Shown here in pieces: positions 7,409-13,715 of a DNA stretch of 37,499 nt. The DNA lies in assembly GCA_009838735.1 (NCBI GenBank), contig VXQZ01000027.1:1-37499 (forward strand), given 5' to 3'. Below the pieces are notes generated by a model. The model was not told the origin of the DNA and made no database searches. It saw nothing but the letters and a program-made list of their open reading frames with translations. The translations under genes were made by a program, and so were the position numbers. How positions within the stretch are numbered: position 1 is the first letter of the stretch; each line of letters starts with the position of its first letter. This stretch comes from Chloroflexota bacterium (lineage in GTDB: Bacteria; Chloroflexota; Dehalococcoidia; Bin125).

Positions 7409-8266
7409 TCACATATTGATCAGGCTGGCGGCGGAACTGGCTCCGTATGCGCCGGCCACGTCGCCCAGAACGGCCTGCGCGGTAGCGATCCCGTCGGCGG
7501 CGCCGCGAGACACGATGCGCAGAAAATGCCATTCGCCGACCGGAGGCCGGTGCAGGTGCAGGGTGATGTCGGCATTGACGTAGCCGCTGCGACCTGGCTG
7601 CATGTTCGCGAACGGCGAGACGAAATCAGCGATTCCGGCGGCTCGCACTGCTGGTGTGAGTGGCGTTTCAGCGACCACACGTGCGTCGGTTCTCATCCAG
7701 ACCACGGGTGGTTGCGAACCACCCGGCGGCACGACATGGCGCATCTCCAGCGTCCCCGGATACGACACCCAGCGATTGCCAATCCGATCCACCCTGTTCG
7801 GCGTTGCCTCATCGGGAGACAGGGGCGGCTCAGTCATGTGGACGGCGCCGACAGAGCCCAGAGTCTCGTTCGCGCGCAGACAGAGCGTGGTCGCCTGCGT
7901 CAGCAACTTGCCCTCGCAACTCAGACGCGACTGAAACACCGCAACCCGGCGCCCTTCGCGAATCGGCAAGACCTCGACCGACAGCGGTCGGTACGGGACA
8001 CGACGAAACAGGTCGATGGTCTGGCGGGCGATCCTCAGATCGCCAGCTTCGGTCGATGCCGTACCCGACTCAAGCAGCCGCTGTTCAACGCAGTAGGCAA
8101 TCAGCGCCGCGACCGGACTTCCATGCAGGGAGTCGAACGTCCAGGGACCGCGCGCGCGGTCGGTTGGAATGAAGTAGTCGCCGTCCCTCGTGAACAGGGC
8201 GCCGTCAGGCGCATCCGGTGCGGCCGCGCTCTGCTCCGCGGAAGATTCAGCCGAATGTTGGGACAC
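7409..8266 (-). CDS. Acyl-CoA thioesterase-like double hotdog protein
   Basis: A 285-aa protein resembling the TesB/4HBT_3 thioesterase-like superfamily. The early segment GPWTFDSLHGSPVAALIAYCVEQRL matches the N-terminal hotdog helix region (HGGPVAALLA type). The late segment GYVNADITLHLHRPPVGEWHFLRIVSRG matches the second hotdog, where NADxTLxLHRxP is conserved. Such enzymes hydrolyse acyl-CoA to free acid and CoA; chain length is not predictable. The start codon is GTG (8266-8264), immediately after the TAG stop of the NIPSNAP gene with no spacer, which suggests translational coupling. The first 20 or so residues are Ala/Ser-rich and probably disordered. Confidence 0.82.
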   Translation of the reverse strand: MSQHSAESSAEQSAAAPDAPDGALFTRDGDYFIPTDRARGPWTFDSLHGSPVAALIAYCVEQRLLESGTASTEAGDLRIARQTIDLFRRVPYRPLSVEVLPIREGRRVAVFQSRLSCEGKLLTQATTLCLRANETLGSVGAVHMTEPPLSPDEATPNRVDRIGNRWVSYPGTLEMRHVVPPGGSQPPVVWMRTDARVVAETPLTPAVRAAGIADFVSPFANMQPGRSGYVNADITLHLHRPPVGEWHFLRIVSRGAADGIATAQAVLGDVAGAYGASSAASLINM

Positions 8267-8587
8267 CTATTGAATCGGCGACCGCGGGGTGGCTTCGAGC
8301 CGCCTGACCGAGATGCTGTCGCGGCTCATCATGTCGCCCACCTGCGGCGCGATGTCGTTCTTCCAGTGATCGGAGTTGTAGACCGCGTCATACAGCCGCT
8401 CGCGCTCTTCCTCGGAGTGGAAGCGCCGAATCCAGACGTAGGTGTTGTCGTCTTCCTCGGAGATGAAGGAGCCCAGGATCGTCATTCCCTGCGCCGTCTG
8501 GAAGGGAATGATCTGCTCTTCCATCAGCTTGACGAACTGTTCCCGCTTTCCTTCGTTGATGGTGTACTGACGAAGTTCGAACAACAT
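8267..8587 (-). CDS. NIPSNAP family protein
   Basis: A 106-aa protein with the features of a NIPSNAP domain, a ferredoxin-like dimeric alpha/beta barrel fold. It opens with MLFELRQYTINEGKREQFVKLMEE and has the hallmark mid-segment YVWIRRFHSEEERERLYDAVYNSDHWKNDI, where W.R.F....ER......Y..W is conserved. The length is typical of single-domain bacterial members. The molecular function of bacterial NIPSNAP proteins is not established. Its TAG stop abuts the GTG start of the thioesterase gene, so the two very likely form one translation-coupled pair. The NIPSNAP protein may therefore act on or with acyl-CoA substrates, though this is only inference. Confidence 0.9.
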   Translation of the reverse strand: MLFELRQYTINEGKREQFVKLMEEQIIPFQTAQGMTILGSFISEEDDNTYVWIRRFHSEEERERLYDAVYNSDHWKNDIAPQVGDMMSRDSISVRRLEATPRSPIQ

Positions 8588-8680
8588 GCGTTCATGCTCC
8601 CTGACAGATGATGTGTGCGGGCGGGCTGCCCGCCGCGACGACCGGTCGCGTGCGAACGTATGCTAACTGTTCGTTGCCGT

Positions 8681-9199
8681 TTACTGGTTGCCCAGCGGTC
8701 GGGCCCCGAATGTGGTCGTCGAGGTCACAACTGGTGGACCATCGCTTCGCTCTGCCGGCGCGGCACTGCTCTCTCCTGCGCCGCCCGCGATCAATGCCCA
8801 TCGATTCCGACCGGTGTTCTGGATCTCACCCATCTCCTTCATCCGCTGCAGCGTCGACTGCAGCGTCGGCATGGGCTTGGCCGACTGCGGCGCCGCATCG
8901 TTCCTCTCCAGGAATGCCAGGATCTCGGTGGCGTGAACCGGACCACTCTGCTGGCCCAGGAACTCCCGCACCTTTCCGGTGATCAGTCCCCTCGGTCGGC
9001 GCGTCCGTTTCGCTGGAGCGCCGCCCCGTCGAGCTGCGCGTCGCCGAGCCGGCTTGGCCGTCGCTGCTCCAGAGGATCCGGCGCCCGACTCATTGCTCAG
9101 TAGCTCGTGGATCAGCCTGCGCTTCGTTTCCAGACGATCAATCTCCGTCTGAATGCCGGCAAGTTCTGCTTGCAGTTGTTCTTCAAAGTTGCCAGCCAT
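8681..9199 (-). CDS. Coiled-coil, basic linker and winged-helix protein (putative DNA-binding)
   Basis: A 172-aa protein I cannot assign to a named family. It has an N-terminal coiled coil (FEEQLQAELAGIQTEIDRLETKRRLIHELL), then a strongly basic, AT-hook/histone-tail-like linker (PARRRAARRGGAPAKRTRRPRG). A winged-helix-like segment follows (GKVREFLGQQSGPVHATEILAFLERNDAAPQSAKPMPTLQSTLQRMKEMGEIQNTGRNRWAL), and the tail is low-complexity. The architecture suggests an oligomeric DNA-binding protein, either nucleoid-associated or a regulator. I chose ATG 9199 over the upstream ATG 9229 because GAGGGG stands 10 bases before it and the coiled coil begins there. It has its own promoter and two palindromes directly ahead of the start, which would suit autoregulation. 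Confidence 0.75.
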   Translation of the reverse strand: MAGNFEEQLQAELAGIQTEIDRLETKRRLIHELLSNESGAGSSGAATAKPARRRAARRGGAPAKRTRRPRGLITGKVREFLGQQSGPVHATEILAFLERNDAAPQSAKPMPTLQSTLQRMKEMGEIQNTGRNRWALIAGGAGESSAAPAERSDGPPVVTSTTTFGARPLGNQ

Positions 9200-9200
9200 A

Positions 9201-9224
9201 GACGTACGTCCCCTCAGTACTGAG
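9201..9224. promoter_or_regulatory. Twin perfect palindromes at the start of the winged-helix gene
   Basis: GACGTACGTC (9201-9210) and CTCAGTACTGAG (9213-9224) are both perfect palindromes, two bases apart. They lie immediately upstream of the ATG at 9199 and inside the presumed 5' leader. The second overlaps the ribosome-binding stretch GAGGGG. They are candidate binding sites for a dimeric regulator, possibly the adjacent protein itself. Confidence 0.5.
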
Positions 9225-9280
9225 ATCATCCCTGCGATCGTGCCGAGTCATCTGAACAGTGTCCGGCCGGCCGCGACGAC

Positions 9281-9311
9281 ATTATATGCAAACGCTCACG
9301 GAACACGTCAA
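9281..9311 (-). promoter_or_regulatory. Sigma-70-like promoter for the winged-helix gene
   Basis: Reading the minus strand, TTGACG (9311-9306) and TATAAT (9286-9281) are separated by 19 bases. The -10 is a perfect consensus, the -35 differs in one position, and the spacer is slightly long. It lies directly after the MutY-like gene stop and about 80 bases upstream of the start at 9199. Confidence 0.65.
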
Positions 9312-10268
9312 CTACGTCTCAGCACCCAGGAATAACTTATGATCGGCACAACGAATCAATCCATCATCTATGAGGGACTGTTCTGCCAACGCGACCCGCG
9401 ACCGCCTGGCTCCCGAACGTCTCGCCGCCTCCTGCAACACTCGATCACGCGGGAGCGGATCTTCTGCCTCTCGCAACAGCGACAACAACAAACCTCGAAT
9501 CTCCCGTTGCGATCCGACGAATGACGGTTGTGCGCGAACTGCTTCCGCCCTTGCTCCTGCCTTGAACTTCGCATGGGCGTCGCACAGGCGGGTCAGCGGA
9601 CACAACTCACACTTCGGATTTGGCGCGCAGATTGATGCGCCAAAGTCCATCAACGCAGGATTCCAGCGCGTGGCCTGATGGTCGGGCAGCAAACGTTCCG
9701 AGGCCCAACGTATGTCGCGTACCGATGTCTCGAGCGCGGGTTGCAGGGCCCCGAACAATACCCGACCCAACACACGTGTAATGTTCGTATCGACAGCGGC
9801 AGCATCTAGTCGGTGTCCAAAGTTCAGAATGATTGCCGCCGTGAACGGACCGACTCCGGGTAGTCGTTCTAGCGAGTCGCGGTCCGTCGGCAACTGTCCT
9901 CTGTGTTCGTTACATACAACCTGCGCGGTTTGATGCAGGTACACCGCTCGACGCGGATAGCCGGCTCGTCCCCACACACGAATCGCCTCAGCGCTGTCGG
10001 CTTCAGCCAGATCCTCGATCGTCGGAAACGCTCTCATCCAACGGTCGTAGATTTCAAGCACGCGGGACATCTGCGTTTGCTGGGCGCACACTGCCGCCAC
10101 AAGGGCGGCATAGGGATCGCGAGCGCTACGCCAGGGAAACGGTTGCTCATTGTCGGCGTACCACTCAAGCAACCGCTTGCGAATTGCCCCCAGGCGCTGC
10201 GGCGACAGCGGTCGTGGCAGTTGCGGTTCGTATCGCTTCACCGGCATCAGGTTCAGGTCAACCCGCAC
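9312..10268 (-). CDS. MutY-like HhH-GPD adenine glycosylase homologue lacking the catalytic Glu
   Basis: A 318-aa base-excision glycosylase homologue. A PWRSARDPY element precedes the QQTQ helix. The helix-hairpin-helix-Gly/Pro motif is LPGVGPFTAAIILNFG and the conserved aspartate lies in VDTNITRV (D160). The iron-sulfur loop has C214, C220, C223 and C229 (C-x5-C-x2-C-x5-C). MutY removes adenine opposite 8-oxoguanine using a Glu in SEVMLQQTQ; here the aligned residues read AAVCAQQTQ, so Ala59 replaces that Glu. The lysine of EndoIII-type enzymes is also absent. The C-terminal NUDIX-like 8-oxoG recognition domain is replaced by about 65 residues resembling a small winged helix. Start is GTG 10268 (overlapping the upstream gene by 16 bases) or ATG 10247. 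It may act on another lesion or only bind DNA. Confidence 0.8.
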   Translation of the reverse strand: MRVDLNLMPVKRYEPQLPRPLSPQRLGAIRKRLLEWYADNEQPFPWRSARDPYAALVAAVCAQQTQMSRVLEIYDRWMRAFPTIEDLAEADSAEAIRVWGRAGYPRRAVYLHQTAQVVCNEHRGQLPTDRDSLERLPGVGPFTAAIILNFGHRLDAAAVDTNITRVLGRVLFGALQPALETSVRDIRWASERLLPDHQATRWNPALMDFGASICAPNPKCELCPLTRLCDAHAKFKAGARAEAVRAQPSFVGSQREIRGLLLSLLREAEDPLPRDRVLQEAARRSGARRSRVALAEQSLIDDGLIRCADHKLFLGAET

Positions 10269-10546
10269 ATGTCGTCGTAACAGTCCCGACCAACCGGGGT
10301 GACATAAACCCGGTATGCCGAATCTCCGACGTGTGTGAGATCAACCAAACCATGCTCGGCCAGCTTCGCGAGGACCCCTGGGTGATATCCCGTGTGGCGC
10401 AGTGCTGGACGAAAGACGAGACCGTCCTCTGCGACCGCATCCTCGACGATGACCGCGCGCGGTGTTGGAGCATCCTGAAACTCCATCAGGTCCTCCAGCA
10501 TGGCGCAGTGGTACTCATTCAGCCGGACGTGTCGGAACTGGATCAC
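10253..10546 (-). CDS. Small winged-helix-like protein in the HEPN operon
   Basis: A 97-aa protein with no family I can name. The second half, HPGVLAKLAEHGLVDLTHVGDSAYRVYVTPVGRDCYDD, has the spacing of a winged-helix recognition helix and wing (LxxLxxxGLV, then YxVTPxGRxxYD), so DNA binding is likely by inference. The first half is acidic. The start is GTG (10546-10544), overlapping the HEPN stop codon in a GTGA arrangement. Its 3' end overlaps or abuts the MutY-like gene. This tight coupling suggests that it works with the HEPN and nucleotidyltransferase proteins, for example as a transcriptional repressor of the set. Confidence 0.7.
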   Translation of the reverse strand: MIQFRHVRLNEYHCAMLEDLMEFQDAPTPRAVIVEDAVAEDGLVFRPALRHTGYHPGVLAKLAEHGLVDLTHVGDSAYRVYVTPVGRDCYDDMCGLT

Positions 10547-10953
10547 TGGTCGAGCGAACTGAGCCTGGTATCGACGAACTGCAGCACATCCCGGGCGATC
10601 TCGATGGCTCGGGATGAGTCCGTTTGATCGTAGGCATCATGAGGAATGCCGCCGGGGAGACCGGTCGGATATCTGGTCGGGTGATAGTACTTGTCCAACA
10701 GCATCGCCACAGACTTGATCACATCGAACGACTTGTCGAGCTGCATCGCGTCCTCGCACAGGTCCGCCAGAGCGTGTCCCCACACGTGGTCGGCGCCGCG
10801 GGCGAAGAGGTAGCCGGCGACAGCCTTCTCCCCGGCCTGCTGTGAGAGAAAGCAGGCCAGCGCGTGAAATCCACCGTCCGACGCGTGTTCGGCGGCCTCC
10901 AGATCGCGGCGAGACTGGGTAAGCCAACGCTCCGACTCCGGCCGGGCGCTCAC
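10543..10953 (-). CDS. HEPN domain protein
   Basis: A 136-aa all-helical HEPN protein of the PF05168 type. Conserved segments are WLTQSRRDLEAAEHA, FLSQQAGEKAVAGYLFARG, GHALADLCEDA and the diagnostic LLDKYYHPTRYPTGLP, with a closing A-rich helix (SSRAIEIARDVLQFVDTRL). HEPN proteins pair with minimal nucleotidyltransferases as toxin-antitoxin or modification modules, and many are RNases with an Rx4-6H motif. I find no such motif with correct spacing here, so RNase activity is doubtful. The start is GTG (10953-10951), overlapping the nucleotidyltransferase stop as GTGA. The same arrangement links it to the following winged-helix gene. Confidence 0.88.
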   Translation of the reverse strand: MSARPESERWLTQSRRDLEAAEHASDGGFHALACFLSQQAGEKAVAGYLFARGADHVWGHALADLCEDAMQLDKSFDVIKSVAMLLDKYYHPTRYPTGLPGGIPHDAYDQTDSSRAIEIARDVLQFVDTRLSSLDQ

Positions 10954-11282
10954 ACGATCACCTCCTCGCTCAGGCTCGTCGCCTCAATGATCACTCGGTC
11001 ACGCTCGCAGAGGCGGGCAAACTCTTCGGGCGTATAGACGATGAAGGTCGTTCCCACTTGCGGTCTCAGGTGAGTTTGGAAGAAGTCGGAGCGGCGGTGA
11101 AAGGGCTGCTCGGTTTCATGCACCACGAGCAGTTCAAGCTCGGAATCGGGTCCGATCTCGTTGCGAGCCAGATCGCCGGTCAGCCAGAACCGCTGGGCGC
11201 CCAATTGCCGCATCGATCCGGCAATCCGCAGGAACTCCGCCTCCAGTTGTTGGCGGCGATGCGTGGCGAAGCCGAAGACCAT
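10950..11282 (-). CDS. Degenerate minimal nucleotidyltransferase (MNT-like), HEPN partner
   Basis: A 110-aa protein that keeps the layout of a minimal nucleotidyltransferase but not its active site. The usual GSRARG...SDIDLLV motif reads TGDLARNEIGPDSELELLVV. The second Gly-Ser position is Asp, both catalytic Asp are Glu (E48, E50), and the third Asp expected in GVDLLVYTPEEF is Thr (GTTFIVYTPEEF). MntA-type antitoxins adenylylate their HEPN toxin with these residues. This copy may therefore only bind its partner. The reading frame stays open to 11678, but that extension lies across the NHL gene on the same strand in another frame. ATG 11282 matches the family N-terminus. Ribosome-binding signal is weak. 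Confidence 0.78.
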   Translation of the reverse strand: MVFGFATHRRQQLEAEFLRIAGSMRQLGAQRFWLTGDLARNEIGPDSELELLVVHETEQPFHRRSDFFQTHLRPQVGTTFIVYTPEEFARLCERDRVIIEATSLSEEVIV

Positions 11283-11317
11283 CGGCACTGGCTTCGCCCG
11301 ATCTGTTAAGACGCGAC

Positions 11318-12340
11318 CTACGTAGTCGACAGCGTTGGCGCCCGCAGCTCGGCCATGATCTGCTGCTCGGTCAGCGGCTCGGCGTCCTTCTTGTAAACCT
11401 GGACGCGGTGGCTGCCGAAATCGCAGATGTAGAGCCGGCCCTCGTGGTAGCGCACGCCCTGCGGGAAGCGCAACAGCTTCTGCTCTTCCAGGGAAGTCAT
11501 CTCGCGCAGACGCAGCGTCTTCTGGTTGGCGCGAATGTACTCGCGACCCATCCGGCCCAGCGTTGCCGCTCCATAGAACGACTCGACGTAGCGTCCGCGA
11601 TGGTCGTACATCACGACCCTGTGCTTGTTGCGCTCGGCGACATACAGGTCTCCGTGCTCGTCCACCGCGACGCCGCACGGTCGGCCCACTTCGTAACCCG
11701 GCCGCGTGCCGAAGTCCATGATGTGTTCGCCCGACGCAGTCAACTTCTGGACCCGGTCGTTGCGCCAGTCGGAGATGTACAGGTCGCCAGCCGCATCGAA
11801 GGTGATCCCCCAGGGCATGTTGAACTGGCCGGGGCCGTCACCGAACTCGCCGAAGCCGCCGATCAGCTCGCCATCAGCCGAGAACTGCTGGATCCGGTGA
11901 TTCTGCGTGTCGACGACCCAGACATTGCCCTCTGAGTCGAAGGCGAAGCCCGACGGCCGGTCCAACTGTCCCGGTCCTGAGCCGTGCTCGCCCCACTGGT
12001 TCAGCTTCTCGCCCTCGGGCGAGTAGGTCGTGACGTTGTGGTTGCCTTCGTCGAGCACGTGCAGGTTGCCGTCCTCGGTACGCAGCAGGCCGACGGGCCA
12101 GAGGAGTCCGGTGTCGGCCATCGTGCCCAGATCACCGTGCGTGAGGTCATCGCCGAGCTCGTCGTCGGTCTTCAACGAGACCATGCGGATGTTACCGCCC
12201 ACTCCGAGCTCCGTACGGCCCACCACGTAGATCCGGTCGTCGCCGATCGCAACGTCAACCGGGAACGTTGTGACTCGGCGCATGCCCATCACCCGCTCAT
12301 ACGGGTAGCCGCAGCGCAGCATCGCGTGTGGATATGCCAT
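11318..12340 (-). CDS. NHL-repeat beta-propeller protein
   Basis: A 340-aa protein made almost entirely of NHL repeats, probably a six-bladed propeller. Repeating units include GLDRPSGFAFDSEGNVWVVDTQNHRIQQFSADGELI, FNMPWGITFDAAGDLYISDWRNDRVQKLTASGEHI and GRPCGVAVDEHGDLYVAERNKHRVVMYDHRGRYV, each with the P-x-G-(V/I/F)-x-(V/F)-D and N-H/D-R-V/I-Q elements. No signal peptide is visible, so a cytoplasmic location is likely, although propellers of this type are often exported. Ligand or enzymatic function cannot be inferred. AGGAGG stands 7 bases before ATG 12340, a strong ribosome-binding site. Upstream lies an inverted pair of family A repeats, and 35 bases downstream is the nucleotidyltransferase gene. 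Confidence 0.92.
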   Translation of the reverse strand: MAYPHAMLRCGYPYERVMGMRRVTTFPVDVAIGDDRIYVVGRTELGVGGNIRMVSLKTDDELGDDLTHGDLGTMADTGLLWPVGLLRTEDGNLHVLDEGNHNVTTYSPEGEKLNQWGEHGSGPGQLDRPSGFAFDSEGNVWVVDTQNHRIQQFSADGELIGGFGEFGDGPGQFNMPWGITFDAAGDLYISDWRNDRVQKLTASGEHIMDFGTRPGYEVGRPCGVAVDEHGDLYVAERNKHRVVMYDHRGRYVESFYGAATLGRMGREYIRANQKTLRLREMTSLEEQKLLRFPQGVRYHEGRLYICDFGSHRVQVYKKDAEPLTEQQIMAELRAPTLSTT

Positions 12341-12369
12341 TCGGAACCTCCTCTTTGGACCTCCCGGAA

Positions 12370-12407
12370 CTCCCCATTAGGGGGAGCTGCCGAAGGCTGA
12401 GGGGGCA
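12370..12407. repeat. Hairpin repeat, family A copy 3
   Basis: CTCCCC/GGGGAG (12370-12375 with 12381-12386) is followed by GCC GAA GGC (12389-12397) and a G-run, giving the two-hairpin layout of family A. It faces copy 4 in inverted orientation 17 bases away. Confidence 0.7.
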
Positions 12408-12424
12408 TCCGGTACGTCGCGAGC

Positions 12425-12467
12425 GGCCCCCTCAGTCGCTCCGCGATAACTCCCCCACTGGGGAGCT
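12425..12467. repeat. Hairpin repeat, family A copy 4 (inverted)
   Basis: Read on the minus strand this is another family A unit: CTCCCC/GGGGAG hairpin (12450-12455 with 12460-12465), then a GA-rich run ending GAGGGGGCC. With copy 3 it forms a head-to-head inverted pair between the DUF1501 and NHL genes. Confidence 0.65.
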
Positions 12468-12480
12468 CTGATCGTGCTCG

Positions 12481-13644
12481 CTAGTTCGACAGCATCGTCT
12501 TCTTGAACGGGTGAACCTGCTCGAAGTCGCCTACGACGATTTCCTCAGGCTCGACACCCATCCACTGCTCCAGCATCGTGCCGTAGATGCCGCGGAAGTC
12601 GACGGTGTGCTTCAGGTCTTCGCCGTTCAGCCAGTCCTTGGGGTCGACCGACGGGTACTCGGCATAGAGGCCGCCCTCGACGTTCTCACCGATAATGAAG
12701 GCGCCGCCGCCGGAGCCGTGATCGGTTCCCGAGCCGTTGTCCTTCATCCGCCGGCCAAACTCGGTGAAGACCAGCACCGCAACCTCCTCGGCCGCGTCGT
12801 GTTCACGCAGGTCGGTCAGGAAGTCGTCGAGCGCGCCGGTCATGTCCCGCAGCAGACCGGGGTGAACCGGCGGCTGGTGCGAGTGCGTGTCGTAGCCGAT
12901 GTGGTTGGTGTAGAACACGCGGGCGCCGAGTCCGGCGGTGTGGATCCGGGCGACATCTCGCAGGGCCTTGGCGATCGGGTTCGCGCCGTACTCGACTGAC
13001 GATTCGTACATGCCGGGGACGGGCGCCAGCATGTCGGCCCCGGCAAGGGAGTCGACGCCAGTCTGGCGCAGGTAGTCCATCACAATGCCGCTGCCTATCG
13101 CCGGCGTGTACATCCGCTTGAAGATCTCCAGATCGCGGTTGCGATCCTCCTCTGCCTGGATGTCTGGCATCAGGCCGTAGTTGTCCAGGTCGCCAACGGA
13201 GGTCGCCGTCACGCCGGCGGCGGCCATGGCGCGAGGCAGACCGCGGCCGATGTTGATCCCGGTCAGCGGATTCTCGGAGTCTGGGTCGAGCCGCTGGATC
13301 AGCTTGGCTACCCAGCCCTCGGTCGAGATCCGATCTGGCTCACAGGTGTGCAAGATGTCCATGCCGCGGAAGTGCGAGCGCGATGCGTTGGGGTAGCCAA
13401 TGCCCTGGACAACAGCGACATCGCCGTTGTCGTACATCTTTTTCATCCGCTCGGCGGCCGGATTGAAGCCCAGCTCGTCGTTGATCGGCATCACCTCGTC
13501 CTGAGGCACGCCGACCAGCGGCCGGGCGTCGTAATAGTGGCCCTCGTTGTAGGGAACCAGGGTGTTCATGAAGTCGTTGCCGCCCGAAAGCTGGACAATG
13601 ACGAGGACCGGGTCCTTCTTCTCGCTGTGTCCGTTGCCGCTCAT
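12481..13644 (-). CDS. DUF1501 family protein
   Basis: A 387-aa DUF1501 protein. Recognisable parts are PVLVIVQLSGGNDFMNTLVPYN (QLxGGNDxLNTVVP), HFRGMDILHTCEP (the SHF..mdIw.T element), GYDTHSHQ (YDTHxxQ) and VLVFTEFGRRMKDNGSGTDHGSGGGAFIIG (the TEFGRR...GTDHG signature). These motifs suggest a metal-dependent hydrolase fold related to sulfatases/alkaline phosphatases, but no activity is established. DUF1501 genes almost always travel with DUF1800, as here. The twin-arginine signal common in the family is absent. I chose ATG 13644; an in-frame ATG at 13680 lies inside hairpin repeat B copy 1, where its putative ribosome site touches the start codon. Confidence 0.93.
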   Translation of the reverse strand: MSGNGHSEKKDPVLVIVQLSGGNDFMNTLVPYNEGHYYDARPLVGVPQDEVMPINDELGFNPAAERMKKMYDNGDVAVVQGIGYPNASRSHFRGMDILHTCEPDRISTEGWVAKLIQRLDPDSENPLTGINIGRGLPRAMAAAGVTATSVGDLDNYGLMPDIQAEEDRNRDLEIFKRMYTPAIGSGIVMDYLRQTGVDSLAGADMLAPVPGMYESSVEYGANPIAKALRDVARIHTAGLGARVFYTNHIGYDTHSHQPPVHPGLLRDMTGALDDFLTDLREHDAAEEVAVLVFTEFGRRMKDNGSGTDHGSGGGAFIIGENVEGGLYAEYPSVDPKDWLNGEDLKHTVDFRGIYGTMLEQWMGVEPEEIVVGDFEQVHPFKKTMLSN

Positions 13645-13679
13645 TGACTTGTTCCGTTCCGTTGCTTGCGTTGATCCCA

Positions 13680-13713
13680 TCTCCCTGAGGGAGAGCGTTC
13701 GGGGTAAGGGCCG
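13680..13713. repeat. Hairpin repeat, family B copy 1
   Basis: TCTCCC TGA GGGAGA (13680-13694) followed by GCGTTCGGGGTAAGGGCC, the family B layout. It fills the gap between the DUF1800 stop and the DUF1501 start and could form a hairpin in the mRNA between the two. Confidence 0.75.
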
Positions 13714-13715
13714 GT

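Noticed and set aside
8620-8634. GC-rich hairpin GGCGG/CCGCC as terminator of the winged-helix gene
   Set aside because: The stem is only 5 bp in a very GC-rich stretch and no T-run follows.
10950-11678. Long 242-aa reading frame for the nucleotidyltransferase
   Set aside because: Its first 132 codons run across the NHL gene in another frame and give Arg/Ala/Gly-rich text typical of out-of-frame GC-rich sequence. The family match begins at ATG 11282.
13645-13680. Longer N-terminus of the DUF1501 protein from ATG 13680
   Set aside because: The ATG lies within a repeat B hairpin with its purine run touching the start codon; ATG 13644 fits better, although the longer form is not excluded.
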